Assembly: GCF_024453815.1 (NCBI RefSeq)
Contig: NZ_CP072934.1
Coordinates: forward strand, 1,922,001-1,986,000
DNA: 64,000 nucleotides
Source of the DNA: Corynebacterium pseudogenitalium
Lineage (GTDB): Bacteria > Actinomycetota > Actinomycetes > Mycobacteriales > Mycobacteriaceae
Reading direction: 5' to 3'
The stretch's first letter is position 1. Every line of letters begins with the position of its first letter. The position numbers were made by a program, and so were the translations under genes. Of the stretch, positions 1-9,263 are shown piece by piece. The notes under the pieces were generated by a model that saw only the letters and a program-made list of their open reading frames with translations, was not told the origin of the DNA and did no database searches.

Positions 1-599
1 GCTCGATTGTGGCGGCGATCGTGCTCGTGCTTTTGGGGCTTCGCAGCGACACGGATTCGTCTGTGGGCGTGGTGATGAGCTTCGGCATGGGCATCTCCGT
101 GCTGTGCATCCACCTCTACCCCGGCAACTCCACCACGGCGATGGCGCTGCTCACCGGCCAGATCGTTGGGGTGAGCAGGGAGAACCTCGGGGTGCTGACG
201 GCCACCACGCTGCTGGTCGTGGTGGCCGTGATGGTGCTGTGGCGTCCGCTGCTGTTCGCCTCTGTAGACCCGGAGATGGCGGCCGCCAGCGGGGTACGCG
301 TGAAGATGCTGGCCACGCTGTTCGCCATCCTGCTCGGCATGGCGGCCGCCCAGACCGTGCAGATCGTGGGCGTGCTGCTGGTGATGGCGCTGCTGATCAC
401 GCCCGGCGCGTCCGCGGTGGCCATTACGGCGCGGCCCGCGGCGGCGGTGGCGTGGTCGGTGCTCTTCGCGGAGCTCGCCGCCGTGGGCGGCATGCTGCTC
501 TCGCTGGCGCCCGGCCTGCCGGTGAGCGTGATGGTGGCGTTTGTGTCCTTCGCCATCTACCTCGTGTGCCGGGCGGTGGGCTACTTCACGCGGCGCTGA
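1..599 (+). CDS. Metal ABC transporter permease (ABC-3 family), 5' partial
   Basis: Inner-membrane permease of a zinc/manganese-type ABC importer (ZnuB/MntB/TroC family). The reading frame is open to the left edge, so the N-terminus lies outside the window; a GTG at 9 is only the first in-window start-like codon. Visible are several hydrophobic helices, the family-like stretch DPEMAAASG about 90 residues in (on the cytoplasmic face in homologues), and the following helices ending in [14 protein letters not shown], typical of ABC-3 permeases. The ATPase and solute-binding protein would be expected upstream. The last 19 bases overlap the convergent rlmB gene. The exact metal cannot be told from the permease. 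Confidence 0.85.
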   Translation, partial: SIVAAIVLVLLGLRSDTDSSVGVVMSFGMGISVLCIHLYPGNSTTAMALLTGQIVGVSRENLGVLTATTLLVVVAVMVLWRPLLFASVDPEMAAASGVRVKMLATLFAILLGMAAAQTVQIVGVLLVMALLITPGASAVAITARPAAAVAWSVLFAELAAVGGMLLSLAPGLPVSVMVAFVSFAIYLVCRAVGYFTRR

Positions 600-1519
600 C
601 GTGCGAACTCGCTGAGCACCACGCCCGCCGCGACGGAGGCGTTCAGGGACTCTACCCAGTCGGTCGTCGGGATGGACATGATCACGTCGCAGTTTTCCCG
701 TACGAGTCTGGAGATGCCCTTGCCCTCCGAGCCGACAACGATGACCACCGGGTCGGTGGCGCCCTCGAAAGTGTCCAGTGTGTGCTCGCCGCCCGCGTCG
801 AGGCCCACGACCATGTAGCCGTTGTCCTTGAACTGCTTGACAGTACGGGTCACGTTGGTCACACGCGCGACAGGCAGGCGAGCCGCCGTGCCCGCCGAGG
901 TACGCCACGCCACGCCCGTCACCTGCGCGGAGCGGCGCTCCGGGATGATCACGCCGTGGCCGCCGAACGCGGCCGTCGAGCGGATCACCGCGCCAAGGTT
1001 GCGCGGGTCGGTGATGTTGTCCAGGATGACGAACATGCCGGTCTCCCCGCGGTCCGCCACACCCGCGACCAGGTCGAAGACGTCCGCGTACTTGTACGGC
1101 TGGATCTTCAGCCCGATACCCTGGTGCATGCCGTTGCCGGTCATCATGTCCAAGTCGTGGCGGTCCACCTCCTGCACCGGGATGTTGCGGGAGTTCGCCA
1201 GGGTGACGGCCTCGCTGAGGCGGTCGTCGTGCCCGGTGCCGCGTGCCACGAACAGCGCCTCGGCTGGCACCTTGGCGTGCAGACACTCCACGACGGGGTT
1301 GCGGCCAACAACCATGTCCGGCAGCTCGCGCTCGTGGCGGCCCTGGTCGCGACGCTTGCGCTCCAGCTTGCGCTTGTGCGCCGCGTGGTAGACGCGGTCC
1401 TCGGCCTTCGGGGTTGCGCCCTTCCCGCGCAGCCCGCGGCGACGCTGCCCGCCCGAGCCCTTCGTAGCGGTCTTCTTGTTCTTCTTCTGCTTATCGGGGC
1501 GGTGGTATGGCTTGGCCAT
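581..1519 (-). CDS. rlmB: 23S rRNA (guanosine-2'-O)-methyltransferase, TrmH/RlmB family
   Basis: SPOUT-class methyltransferase that 2'-O-methylates a guanosine of 23S rRNA using S-adenosylmethionine. The protein is 312 aa. Residues 1-65 are a Lys/Arg-rich tail, probably RNA binding, followed by the substrate-binding domain beginning near [12 protein letters not shown] and the knotted catalytic domain with motif 1 ([16 protein letters not shown]), motif 2 ([12 protein letters not shown]) and motif 3 ([15 protein letters not shown]). I chose the ATG at 1519, whose A is shared with the last base of the cysS stop (TAATG), rather than the longer frame from 1540; this implies coupled translation at the end of the carD-ispD-ispF-cysS-rlmB block. 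The 3' end overlaps the convergent ABC permease by 19 bp. The target nucleotide is inferred from the family. Confidence 0.88.
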   Translation of the reverse strand: MAKPYHRPDKQKKNKKTATKGSGGQRRRGLRGKGATPKAEDRVYHAAHKRKLERKRRDQGRHERELPDMVVGRNPVVECLHAKVPAEALFVARGTGHDDRLSEAVTLANSRNIPVQEVDRHDLDMMTGNGMHQGIGLKIQPYKYADVFDLVAGVADRGETGMFVILDNITDPRNLGAVIRSTAAFGGHGVIIPERRSAQVTGVAWRTSAGTAARLPVARVTNVTRTVKQFKDNGYMVVGLDAGGEHTLDTFEGATDPVVIVVGSEGKGISRLVRENCDVIMSIPTTDWVESLNASVAAGVVLSEFARQRRVK

Positions 1520-2913
1520 TAGTTCTCCTTCAGTTGCCACTGCGCGCCGTCGGCGGTGTCGGTGACCTCGATGCCTGCGGCGGCAAGGCGGTCACGCACG
1601 GCATCGGCCGCGGCCCAGTCCTTCTCGGCACGCGCGGCGGCCCGGCGCTCAAGCTCGGCACCAACCAACACATCAAGTGCCTCGGTTACTCCATTATTTT
1701 TCGACGCCCCATCGTCCCACACACCGGGGTCCACACCCAACACCGCGGCCATCGCACGCACCTGAGCAGCCAACTCGCCAGCCCTGGCGGTGTCGTGCGC
1801 GGCGAGCGCCTTGTTGCCTTCACGGACCACGTTGTGGATTTCGGCGAGCGCGCGGGGCACGGAGAAGTCGTCGTCAAGCGCCTGGGCGAAGCCTTCGGTC
1901 CAGGTGGTCGACTCGGGCGTGCCGGCGCGATGCACGAAGTCCTCGATGCGGCGGTAGCCCGCCGCGGCCTCCTGCAGCGCCTCCGGCGAATACTCCAGCA
2001 CGCTGCGATAGTGCGCAGATCCCAGGTAGTAGCGCAGCTCCACCGGGCGCACGGCGTCCAGCATGTTGTCGATGCTCAGCACATTACCCAGCGACTTCGA
2101 CATCTTCTCGCCCGCCATGGTCACCCAGTGGTTGTGCATCCAGTACTGGGCGAAGCCATCACCCGCGGCGTGGGACTGCGCCTGCTCGTTCTCGTGGTGC
2201 GGGAACTGCAGGTCCAGGCCGCCGCCGTGAATGTCGAACTCGGCGCCCAGGTACCAGGTAGACATGGCGGAGCACTCCAGGTGCCAGCCGGGGCGGCCGT
2301 CGCCCCACGGGGTCGGCCAGCTCGGCTCGCCGGGCTTGGCGGCCTTCCACAGTGCAAAGTCGTGGCTGCCGCGCTTGCCGTGCACGTCACTTTCGCCCTG
2401 GTTCATCTCCTCGACACGGTTGCCGGACAGGGAACCGTAGTCGTCGCTCGCCTTCGTCCAGGCAGTCACGTCGAAGTAGACGGAACCCTCGGAGGCGTAG
2501 GCGAAGCCGGCGTCGATAAGCCGCTGCATGTAGTCGACCATCTGGGTGACGTGGCCCGTGGCGCGCGGTTCGACAGACGGTGGCAGCACGCCGAGGGTGT
2601 TGTAGGCGCGCGTGAACTCGCGCTCATACGTGCTGACCCACTCCCACCACGGCCGATCATGCTCGGCGGCCTTGTTCAAGATCTTGTCATCGATGTCGGT
2701 GACGTTGCGCACGAACGCGACGTCGTAGCCCTTGGCCGCGAACCAGCGGCGCACAATGTCGAACGCCACCCCCGAGCGCAAGTGCCCAATATGCGGGGCG
2801 GACTGTGGCGTGGCCCCGCACAAGTAGATGGAAACGTGGCCCTCACGCAGCGGGCGGAATGGACGCAGCGTGCGCGTCGCGGTGTCAAAAATCTGTTGGG
2901 TCTCGGCAGTCAC
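1519..2913 (-). CDS. cysS: Cysteinyl-tRNA synthetase
   Basis: Class I aminoacyl-tRNA synthetase that charges tRNA-Cys in the cytoplasm. It is 464 aa, normal for bacterial CysRS. The HIGH signature is at residues 41-44 ([10 protein letters not shown]), with the zinc-ligand Cys32 just before it, and the KMSKS loop is at 270-274 ([10 protein letters not shown]). The paralogue MshC of mycothiol synthesis is shorter (about 410 aa) and sits elsewhere; this length and the ispD-ispF neighbours favour true cysS. It starts 5 nt after the ispF stop, and its stop overlaps the rlmB start by one base. Confidence 0.95.
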   Translation of the reverse strand: MTAETQQIFDTATRTLRPFRPLREGHVSIYLCGATPQSAPHIGHLRSGVAFDIVRRWFAAKGYDVAFVRNVTDIDDKILNKAAEHDRPWWEWVSTYEREFTRAYNTLGVLPPSVEPRATGHVTQMVDYMQRLIDAGFAYASEGSVYFDVTAWTKASDDYGSLSGNRVEEMNQGESDVHGKRGSHDFALWKAAKPGEPSWPTPWGDGRPGWHLECSAMSTWYLGAEFDIHGGGLDLQFPHHENEQAQSHAAGDGFAQYWMHNHWVTMAGEKMSKSLGNVLSIDNMLDAVRPVELRYYLGSAHYRSVLEYSPEALQEAAAGYRRIEDFVHRAGTPESTTWTEGFAQALDDDFSVPRALAEIHNVVREGNKALAAHDTARAGELAAQVRAMAAVLGVDPGVWDDGASKNNGVTEALDVLVGAELERRAAARAEKDWAAADAVRDRLAAAGIEVTDTADGAQWQLKEN

Positions 2914-2918
2914 GGCCC

Positions 2919-3410
2919 TTAGCTTAGTGCAACCAGCGCAGTAGCGACGGCAGCGCGCCCCTCACCCGAACCGGTGAAACCCATGTGGTCCGTCGTAGTC
3001 GCCGACACCGACACCGGGGCGCCGAGCGCCTCCGAGAGCACGCGCTGCGCCTCCTCGCGCACCGGGCCCATCTTCGGGGTCTGGCCAATCATCTGCACCG
3101 ACACGTTGATCACCTGGTGGCCATGCTGCTCGAGCAACTCCCGCAGCTCCTTGAGCAGCTGCGTGCCCCGCACCCCGTCATACTCCGGCCGACCCACCCC
3201 GACGAAGGACCCCAGGTCCCCCAAGCCCGTCGCCGAAAGCACCGCATCCACCACGGCGTGGCTGACAACGTCACCGTCCGAGTGTCCCTCGCAGCCGTCT
3301 TGACCCTCATGGAGGATACCCGCGATCCAGCACGGCTTCCCGGCCTCGATCTGGTGCGCGTCAAACGCGGTACCGACCCTAAACTGTGGAAAATCTGTGT
3401 GCGACGTCAT
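2919..3410 (-). CDS. ispF: 2-C-methyl-D-erythritol 2,4-cyclodiphosphate synthase
   Basis: Catalyses the fifth step of the MEP pathway to isopentenyl diphosphate, releasing CMP. The protein is 163 aa. The metal-binding D-x-H is seen in FDAHQI near the N-terminus, the second histidine in [13 protein letters not shown], and the nucleotide-binding end in [14 protein letters not shown] use the ATG at 3410 ([10 protein letters not shown]); the frame stays open to 3500, but the extra residues are Arg-rich, do not resemble the family, and would overlap ispD. It lies 10 nt after ispD, so the two enzymes are co-transcribed. Confidence 0.93.
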   Translation of the reverse strand: MTSHTDFPQFRVGTAFDAHQIEAGKPCWIAGILHEGQDGCEGHSDGDVVSHAVVDAVLSATGLGDLGSFVGVGRPEYDGVRGTQLLKELRELLEQHGHQVINVSVQMIGQTPKMGPVREEAQRVLSEALGAPVSVSATTTDHMGFTGSGEGRAAVATALVALS

Positions 3411-3420
3411 GCGCGCAAGC

Positions 3421-4146
3421 CTACCGCGTACTCCCCGACGGCACCTCAAAGATTGTCGGCTCCGCCTCGTCCGTAATGCTCTGCGCCAGGCGCATGTCAA
3501 TCGGCGTGGTGATCTTAAACGCCATCGGGTCCCCCTGCACCGTGTGCACGTCCACGCCGAACCACTCCATCAGGCTCGCGTCATCCGTAGCGACGAAGTC
3601 CGGCGTCCCCTCGTAGTACGCGCGGTTCGCGGCGAGCAGAGAACGCAGGTCAAAGCCCTGTGGCGTCTGCACCGCCCGCAGCGTCGAGCGATCCGGGGTA
3701 CCGACGACGCGCCCAGCCGCGTCGATCTCCTTGATGGTATCGACTACCGGCAGCACCGGCACCACCGCATCCGCGCCCTCGAGCACGGCGCGGGCGACGC
3801 GCGCGATCATACCGGGCGGGGTCAGGGCCCGGGCGGCGTCGTGAATGAGCACGCAGGCGTCCTCGTGCTCGATCGCCTTGAGGCCCTCGTAGATAGAATC
3901 GGCGCGCTCCGCGCCCCCATGCACGAAGCGGACGTCGTGGCCGCGCAGCGTGGTGCGCGCGATCTCCTCCATCTCGGGGCTGACCACCACGATGATCGAG
4001 TCCACCACCTCGGCGGTCTCCATCGCGGTCACCGAGCGCTCCAACAGACTGCGCCCACGCAGCGGCACGAACGCCTTCGGCACGCTCGCCCCGAGCCGCG
4101 TGCCCTGGCCGGCCGCAGCGACGACGGCCACTACCCTGCGAGACAT
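3421..4146 (-). CDS. ispD: 2-C-methyl-D-erythritol 4-phosphate cytidylyltransferase
   Basis: Third enzyme of the MEP pathway, transferring CMP from CTP to methylerythritol phosphate. It is 241 aa, usual size. The nucleotidyltransferase N-terminus [21 protein letters not shown] holds the Gly-rich loop, Arg and Lys of the CTP site; later motifs include [13 protein letters not shown] (metal-binding Asp) and VQTPQGFD. It is followed at 10 nt by ispF and preceded at 14 nt by carD, an order also found in mycobacteria. Confidence 0.94.
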   Translation of the reverse strand: MSRRVVAVVAAAGQGTRLGASVPKAFVPLRGRSLLERSVTAMETAEVVDSIIVVVSPEMEEIARTTLRGHDVRFVHGGAERADSIYEGLKAIEHEDACVLIHDAARALTPPGMIARVARAVLEGADAVVPVLPVVDTIKEIDAAGRVVGTPDRSTLRAVQTPQGFDLRSLLAANRAYYEGTPDFVATDDASLMEWFGVDVHTVQGDPMAFKITTPIDMRLAQSITDEAEPTIFEVPSGSTR

Positions 4147-4160
4147 TCGGCTACGTCCCG

Positions 4161-4757
4161 CTACTTCTCGTCGTCCTCATCGTCGTCGAAGCTGAGGTCA
4201 TCCAAGTCGATGTCATCCTCGTCCTCAACCACCACGTCAGGCGCGAAGGAAATACCGGCCTTGACCTGCTCCTCGATAATCTTGCGAACGCCCTCTTCCA
4301 GCTCCTCGACCTTCTTCTCGTCGACCGGCTCCGCCAGCGCGAGTTCGCCGACGAGGATCTGGCGCGCCTTGCCCAGCATGCGCTTCTCGCCCGCAGACAG
4401 GCCCTTGCCCTGGTCACGGCGCCACAGGTCACGGACAACCTCCGCCACCTTATTAATGTCACCGGACGCGAGGCGCTCCTGGTTCGCCTTGTAGCGGCGG
4501 GACCAGTTGCCGGCCTCCTCGACGTCGGTCTCGCGCAGCACCGAGAAGACCTTCTCCAGGCCCTCCTTGCCGACGACGTCGCGCACACCGACAAGCTCGG
4601 TGTTCTTTACAGGAACGCGGACCTCAAGGTCCGACTGGAGGATCTGCAGTACGAGAAAGTCGAGCGTTTCTCCGCCAATTTCGCGCTGCTCGATGTCGGC
4701 GATGCGTGCCGCACCATGATGCGGATAGACAACCACTTCTCCGACTTTGAATTCCAT
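4161..4757 (-). CDS. carD: CarD-family RNA polymerase-binding transcription regulator
   Basis: In mycobacteria CarD binds the RNA polymerase beta subunit and stabilises open complexes, mainly at rRNA and other housekeeping promoters. The protein is 198 aa. The N-terminal Tudor-like interaction domain starts [17 protein letters not shown]; the helical DNA-binding part includes [13 protein letters not shown] with the conserved Trp. The acidic tail after residue 175 (runs of Asp/Glu) extends beyond the mycobacterial protein. The start is the ATG at 4757, which has AAGGAG 5 nt upstream; the in-frame GTG at 4763 falls inside that spacing. It is the first gene of the block down to rlmB, with a striking palindrome upstream (see 4799-4823). 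Confidence 0.93.
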   Translation of the reverse strand: MEFKVGEVVVYPHHGAARIADIEQREIGGETLDFLVLQILQSDLEVRVPVKNTELVGVRDVVGKEGLEKVFSVLRETDVEEAGNWSRRYKANQERLASGDINKVAEVVRDLWRRDQGKGLSAGEKRMLGKARQILVGELALAEPVDEKKVEELEEGVRKIIEEQVKAGISFAPDVVVEDEDDIDLDDLSFDDDEDDEK

Positions 4758-4798
4758 GAACACTCCTTGAGGATGACAACCGGCTCAGTAACCTCACC

Positions 4799-4823
4799 AC
4801 CCTACCATTACGGGCCGTAATGG
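4799..4823 (-). promoter_or_regulatory. Putative carD promoter -10 with abutting 19-bp palindrome
   Basis: On the minus strand, 19 bases at 4823-4805 form a palindrome with perfect 9-bp arms (CCATTACGG / CCGTAATGG) around one centre base. It is followed without a gap by TAGGGT (4804-4799), a plausible corynebacterial -10 hexamer about 42 nt before the carD ATG. A repressor bound here would cover the -10/-35 spacer. It matches no operator consensus that I recognise (GlxR, DtxR, McbR, LexA, RamB). Confidence 0.5.
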
Positions 4824-4982
4824 GGACGCGCACCCGCGATGCGCCGAACTCAACTAAAGTTTAACCCCACCCGCGCCGCCTGGGCCTGGTACGCGTGAGG
4901 AAACTGTGAAAAGTCTAGGTCCAGGCGCTAGGGTTGTGCAGAGAAACATATATGTGAAACAAGAACGATGGAGGACACCCAC

Positions 4983-5507
4983 GTGAAGTCCCTGAAGCCG
5001 GTTTTCGCACTCGCAACCGCACTGCTCATGGCCGGATGCTCCGCAGGCCAAATCACTCAGACCTCTGACCAGGTGGCTGCAGTTGACGGCGCCAACGTCG
5101 AAACCGAGAACGGCGAGCTGGCCGTACAGGACGTCACCGTCGTCCTCGACGAGACCGGCTCCGCAGCACTGAAGTTCAGCGCGCTGAACCAGGACACGTC
5201 GATGACGTCGCACTCGCTGCGTTCCGTTTCCGTTGACGGCACCCCGGTCAGCATCGAATCCTCGAAGGAAATCGGCTACAACTGCGTGCTTGTTGGTGAC
5301 TCCGCTGCAGGCTTGGACCGCATGCCGCAGGATGACGGCAAGAACTGCATCGAGTACATCCGCACCGCCCTGCCGAACGACAGCTTCGCGTACGGCGGCA
5401 CCGTGCCTGTGACCTTCACGTTCGACACCGGCACCCTCGAGGTCAACGCCCCGGTTTCCGCTCCGCTGCTGCCTTCCGGCCAGGTCCACCGCGACCTGAA
5501 CAAGTAA
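4983..5507 (+). CDS. lpqE: LpqE-like lipoprotein
   Basis: Secreted lipoprotein of unknown function. The protein is 174 aa from GTG 4983, which has GGAGG 8 nt upstream; the ATG at 4968 lies before that ribosome site and is unlikely. The signal peptide (KSLKPVFALATALL) ends in the lipobox MAGC, so the cysteine near residue 18 should be lipidated. The mature part reads as one beta-rich domain (two Cys, around NCVLVG and KNCIEY), which could form a disulfide outside the membrane. The name rests on position: in Mycobacterium tuberculosis lpqE lies between carD and radA exactly as here. It is 6 nt upstream of radA. Confidence 0.7.
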   Translation: MKSLKPVFALATALLMAGCSAGQITQTSDQVAAVDGANVETENGELAVQDVTVVLDETGSAALKFSALNQDTSMTSHSLRSVSVDGTPVSIESSKEIGYNCVLVGDSAAGLDRMPQDDGKNCIEYIRTALPNDSFAYGGTVPVTFTFDTGTLEVNAPVSAPLLPSGQVHRDLNK

Positions 5508-5513
5508 GGCTCT

Positions 5514-6902
5514 ATGGCGAAGAAGCCTCGGGTGATCCACACCTGTTCCGAGTGTGGATACTCCTCTCCTAAGTGGCTTGGCCGCTGCCCTGAATGCGGC
5601 TCTTGGGGGACATTGCAAGAATCAGCGCCGGTGGTTACCGCCACCCGCGCGACGGGGGTCTCCAGTGCGCCGCGTGCCGCTGCACTCACGCCGCAAACGC
5701 CTGCGCGCCCAATCACAACTATCGACGCCGCCGCGACCAAGACGGTGCGCTCCGGCATCGGCGAGCTTGACCGGGTGTTGGGCAACGGCGTCGTGCCTGG
5801 GTCGGTGGTGCTCATGGCGGGCGAGCCGGGCGTCGGCAAGTCGACGCTGCTGCTTGAGGTGGCCTCGCGCTGGGCGGCGATCGATGGGCGCAAGGCGCTC
5901 TACGTCACCGCCGAAGAGTCGGCGGGGCAGGTCCGCGGGCGCGCCGAACGCACCGGCGCACTGCGGGAGCGCCTCTACCTGGCGGCCGAGTCCAACCTGG
6001 ACATCGTGTTTGGTCACGTGGAGCAGATCAAGCCCTCGCTGCTCATCGTGGACTCGGTACAGACGATGCACGCTCCCGGTGTGGAGGGCGTGCCGGGCGG
6101 CGTGGCGCAGTCCCGCGCGGTCACGGCCGCGCTGACCACGCTGGCGAAGACCACTCACCTGCCGATTCTGCTGGTAGGGCACGTGACCAAGGACGGCAAC
6201 GTCGCGGGCCCGCGAGTGCTCGAGCACCTGGTGGACGTGGTGCTGAACTTCGAGGGCGACCGGCAATCAAGCCTGCGTATGCTGCGCGGCATCAAGAACC
6301 GATTTGGCGCGACCGATGAGGTGGGCTGCTTCGAGCAGACCGCCGAGGGGATCCGCGAAGTACCGGACCCGTCCGGGCTGTTCCTCTCCCACCGCGGCCG
6401 CACCCCGGATGGTTCCGCGGTGACCGTGGCGATGGACGGGGTGCGCCCAATGCTCGCGGAGGTGCAGGCGCTCACCGTGGACCCGGTGAACAAGTCGCCC
6501 CGGCGCGTGGTCACGGGCCTGGACGGCAACCGCGTGCCGATGGTGCTGGCGGTCCTGCAGGCGCGCTGCGGGCAGCGCACGAACGACAAGGACGCCTACG
6601 TGGCAACCGTGGGTGGGGTGCGCATCACGGAGACCGCGACCGACCTAGCGGTGGCGCTGGCGACCTGGTCGAGCCTGCACGAGACACCGCTGCCACCAAA
6701 GACGGTGGTGATCGGGGAGGTCGGCTTGGCCGGCGAGATCCGGCGGGTGCCAAACCTGGGCCGTCGCCTGCAAGAGGCAGCACGCCTGGGATACGAGCAC
6801 GCAATCGTGCCCGCGGGCGAGTCACTGCAGGTCCCGGGCCTGCGAATTGAGCAGGTGGCCACGGTTGGCCAGGCTATCGCTACACTTGCACAGCATGAGT
6901 GA
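5514..6902 (+). CDS. radA: DNA repair protein RadA (branch migration ATPase)
   Basis: RecA-like motor that extends strand-exchange intermediates in recombination repair. It is 462 aa, family length. The N-terminal C4 zinc finger uses Cys11, 14, 25 and 28 (CSEC...CPEC); Walker A is about residues 103-111 (GEPGVGKST); the RadA-specific KNRFG motif is present (KNRFGATDEVG); the C-terminal third is the Lon-protease-like domain. Its last 8 bases overlap the disA start, so the two genes are translated together, as in many actinobacteria. Confidence 0.96.
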   Translation: MAKKPRVIHTCSECGYSSPKWLGRCPECGSWGTLQESAPVVTATRATGVSSAPRAAALTPQTPARPITTIDAAATKTVRSGIGELDRVLGNGVVPGSVVLMAGEPGVGKSTLLLEVASRWAAIDGRKALYVTAEESAGQVRGRAERTGALRERLYLAAESNLDIVFGHVEQIKPSLLIVDSVQTMHAPGVEGVPGGVAQSRAVTAALTTLAKTTHLPILLVGHVTKDGNVAGPRVLEHLVDVVLNFEGDRQSSLRMLRGIKNRFGATDEVGCFEQTAEGIREVPDPSGLFLSHRGRTPDGSAVTVAMDGVRPMLAEVQALTVDPVNKSPRRVVTGLDGNRVPMVLAVLQARCGQRTNDKDAYVATVGGVRITETATDLAVALATWSSLHETPLPPKTVVIGEVGLAGEIRRVPNLGRRLQEAARLGYEHAIVPAGESLQVPGLRIEQVATVGQAIATLAQHE

Positions 6903-7941
6903 TGACACGATGCGCGCCGCCCTCGAGCGCCTCGCCCCCGGCACCGCACTTCGCGACGGCCTCGAGCGAATCCAACGTGGCCACACCGGTGGCCTCATCG
7001 TCCTCGGCGACGGGCCGGAGGTCGTCGAGATTTGCGACGGCGGCATCGCCTTCGACGTCGCCTTCCAGCCACCGCTGCTGCGCGAGCTGTGCAAGATGGA
7101 CGGCGCCGTCGTTTTATCCGCCGACGGCTCCCGCATCACCCACGCCAACGTGCAGCTCGTGCCCAGCCCGCACTTCCCCACCAGTGAGTCCGGCACCCGC
7201 CACCGCTCCGCGGAACGCACCGCGCTGCAGACCGGCAGGCCGGTCATCTCGGTGTCGGCGTCGATGAATACGGTGACGGTGTACGCGGGTGGGCGTCGCC
7301 ACCGCTTGGAGGAGCCGGCGGTCCTGATGGGCCGGGCGAACCAGGCACTGTCCACGGTGGAGCGCTATCGCCAGCGCCTCGACATGTCGAACCACCGCCT
7401 GTTCGTGGCAGAGATGAACAACTATGCCACCGTCGCCGACGTGCTCAACGTGCTGCAGCGCCAGCTGATGCTCGAGCGCGCCGTCACCGATCTGGAGCTG
7501 AGCATTGTGGAGTTGGGTGTCGACGCCCGCCAGCTCAGCCTGCAGCTTTCCGAGCTGGAGGGCAACAACGCCCACGACGTTGAGATGCTGGTGCGCGACT
7601 ACATCGCGACGACCACCGTGCCCACGGACGAGCAGGTCCACCAGGCCCTCGATGCCTTGGACACCCTGCCGGATTCGGAGCTGCTGAACACGACCACGTT
7701 GGCGCGCCAGCTGGGGCTGCCCGCGAACGAGGAGAACCTCGTGCAAGCGCTGATCCCACGTGGCTACCGGGCGCTTGCGCGCGTGCCTCGCGTGCAGAAG
7801 TTCTTGATGGATCAGATCGTGGCCGTCTTCGGCACGCTGCCCGCCATTTTGGAGGCGCAGCCGGAAGACTTGAGCTCCGCAGACCACGTGACCAGCCTGT
7901 GGGCGCGCCACATCTACGAGGGGTTGCGCCGCCTCAGCTAA
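6895..7941 (+). CDS. disA: Diadenylate cyclase DisA (c-di-AMP synthase, DNA integrity scanner)
   Basis: Makes the second messenger c-di-AMP from two ATP and scans DNA for branched structures. The protein is 348 aa from the ATG at 6895. The DAC domain fills the N-terminal half, with the catalytic DGA (KMDGAVVLS) and RHR (GTRHRSAER) motifs both intact, so it should be active. The middle is helical and the C-terminus carries helix-hairpin-helix DNA-binding repeats (RVPRVQKFLMDQIVAVFG). It overlaps radA upstream, and its 3' end overlaps the convergent hypothetical gene by 4 bp. Confidence 0.95.
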   Translation: MSDDTMRAALERLAPGTALRDGLERIQRGHTGGLIVLGDGPEVVEICDGGIAFDVAFQPPLLRELCKMDGAVVLSADGSRITHANVQLVPSPHFPTSESGTRHRSAERTALQTGRPVISVSASMNTVTVYAGGRRHRLEEPAVLMGRANQALSTVERYRQRLDMSNHRLFVAEMNNYATVADVLNVLQRQLMLERAVTDLELSIVELGVDARQLSLQLSELEGNNAHDVEMLVRDYIATTTVPTDEQVHQALDALDTLPDSELLNTTTLARQLGLPANEENLVQALIPRGYRALARVPRVQKFLMDQIVAVFGTLPAILEAQPEDLSSADHVTSLWARHIYEGLRRLS

Positions 7942-8630
7942 GTCAGGTTGAACGGGACTGCGTCGGAGGCGTTGTCGCCGATCACGGTGTGCAGGTAGTA
8001 CGACCCAGCTGGTACCGGCTGGCGGTCGGTGCACACGTTCGGCTGCGAGCTGGTACCCGACCAGCGGGCTTCAAAGCCACGCTTCGAGTCACGCGGGAAC
8101 GTCTCCTGACCAGCAAAGACAGGGTCAAAGCAGTCGACGTCGGACCACACGCGGTTGTTGGTAGCCATGTCGTAGACCTCAAAACGCATGATGTTGGTGT
8201 CCAGGTCGATGACGCAGTCCGCGTCCGTCGGATTCTGCACTTCCATGTAGAACACCGGCTGCTCCCCCACCGCGTACGACGGCTGGTTTGTCGACGCCAC
8301 CACACGCAAATCCTTTAGCTCACAGGTGCCGGACGGGGCAGCCTGCGTGTGCTCTGCTGACGAGGTCGGCTCGGTCGGCTCACCGGATGCGCTTTCCTTT
8401 GCAGTTTCGGACTCACTCGGCGTCGCGGCACCCGGTTCCGGCACCGTCGGCTCCGTGACAGGCGTGGTGGTGGGCGAAGTGGACGTCGATACGTCGGCGT
8501 CGCCGCCGCCTGAGCGCGCCATAGCGCTCAACCCCCACACCAGGAACACCACGAGCACCAACAACGCAACGAGCGCCGCAACGCGGCGGCGCCGGTAGAT
8601 CTCGGGAGGAAGCGGATGCTGGTTAGTCAT
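7938..8630 (-). CDS. Membrane-anchored hypothetical protein with Thr/Pro/Glu linker
   Basis: 230 aa; I do not recognise a named family. Residues 1-15 are cytoplasmic and basic (EIYRRRR), then one transmembrane helix (about 16-38), a low-complexity linker rich in Thr, Ser, Pro and Glu to about residue 105, and an extracytoplasmic domain that reads as an Ig-like beta sandwich (YAVGEQPVFYMEVQNPTDADC) with four cysteines. The topology suggests a protein displayed outside the membrane, perhaps as a sensor or scaffold. It lies 5 nt downstream of the carbonic anhydrase and probably shares its transcript. Confidence 0.8.
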   Translation of the reverse strand: MTNQHPLPPEIYRRRRVAALVALLVLVVFLVWGLSAMARSGGGDADVSTSTSPTTTPVTEPTVPEPGAATPSESETAKESASGEPTEPTSSAEHTQAAPSGTCELKDLRVVASTNQPSYAVGEQPVFYMEVQNPTDADCVIDLDTNIMRFEVYDMATNNRVWSDVDCFDPVFAGQETFPRDSKRGFEARWSGTSSQPNVCTDRQPVPAGSYYLHTVIGDNASDAVPFNLT

Positions 8631-8635
8631 GCCCC

Positions 8636-9244
8636 TTACTCTATACCGAAGGTTTCCATGGTCGGGTGAACCTCGCCATCGGCAAGTTGGTAGCGTGCCG
8701 CCACCACGCCGACAGTGCCGTTCGCCAAACGCTCCGCGAGCACCGGCACGCGCTCAATGAGGTGCTGCGCACTCAAGTTCGCGTGGGTGACCTCAACATC
8801 CTTCGGGTCACGCGTGGGCGACTGAAGCACCGACGGCACGATCTTCTCCACGAACACGCGCACCAACCCGTCCGGGACTTCCTCGGTCTCCACCGCGTTG
8901 AGCGCCGTGCCGACCGCGCCGCAGGACTCGTGCGACAGGAACATCACCAGCGGCACGTTCAGCCCTTCCACCGCGTACTCGACGGAGGCGGACACCGCGG
9001 CGTCGACGCAACCGCCCGCTGTGCGGATGACGAAGATGTCACCGAAGCCGACGTCGAAAAGCAGCTCAACTGGGACGCGCGAATCCGAACAGGCGACGAC
9101 GGCGGCGATGGGGTTCTGGCCGTCGCGGAGCTGTTCGCGCCACGTGGGGTCGCGGTGCGGGTGAGTCTCCTGGCTTGCAACGAATCGTTCATTTCCTGCC
9201 TTGAGGAGTTCCCACACCTCACGAGGCGTCTTTTCTGTACTCAT
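8636..9244 (-). CDS. Beta-class carbonic anhydrase
   Basis: Zinc enzyme interconverting CO2 and bicarbonate, supplying bicarbonate for carboxylases in the cytoplasm. It is 202 aa. The zinc ligands are visible as Cys52 (ACSDSR, with the Asp54-Arg56 dyad), His105 and Cys108 (SHESCGAVG). These make it a complete beta-CA. It is divergent from mutY, with only 19 bp between the two start codons. Confidence 0.93.
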   Translation of the reverse strand: MSTEKTPREVWELLKAGNERFVASQETHPHRDPTWREQLRDGQNPIAAVVACSDSRVPVELLFDVGFGDIFVIRTAGGCVDAAVSASVEYAVEGLNVPLVMFLSHESCGAVGTALNAVETEEVPDGLVRVFVEKIVPSVLQSPTRDPKDVEVTHANLSAQHLIERVPVLAERLANGTVGVVAARYQLADGEVHPTMETFGIE

Positions 9245-9248
9245 AGGC

Positions 9249-9254
9249 TATATT
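9249..9254 (+). promoter_or_regulatory. Putative -10 element of mutY (short or leaderless mRNA)
   Basis: TATATT lies 9 nt before the mutY ATG at 9264, and no clear ribosome-binding site intervenes, which fits transcription starting at or very near the start codon. Confidence 0.35.
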
Positions 9255-9263
9255 TTGGCAGAG

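Noticed and set aside
1519..2913. mshC (mycothiol ligase) instead of cysS
   Set aside because: 464 aa is long for MshC, and the ispD-ispF-cysS-rlmB order is that of the tRNA synthetase.
1507..2922. 471-residue plus-strand open frame
   Set aside because: Exact antisense of cysS, whose HIGH and KMSKS motifs settle the coding strand.
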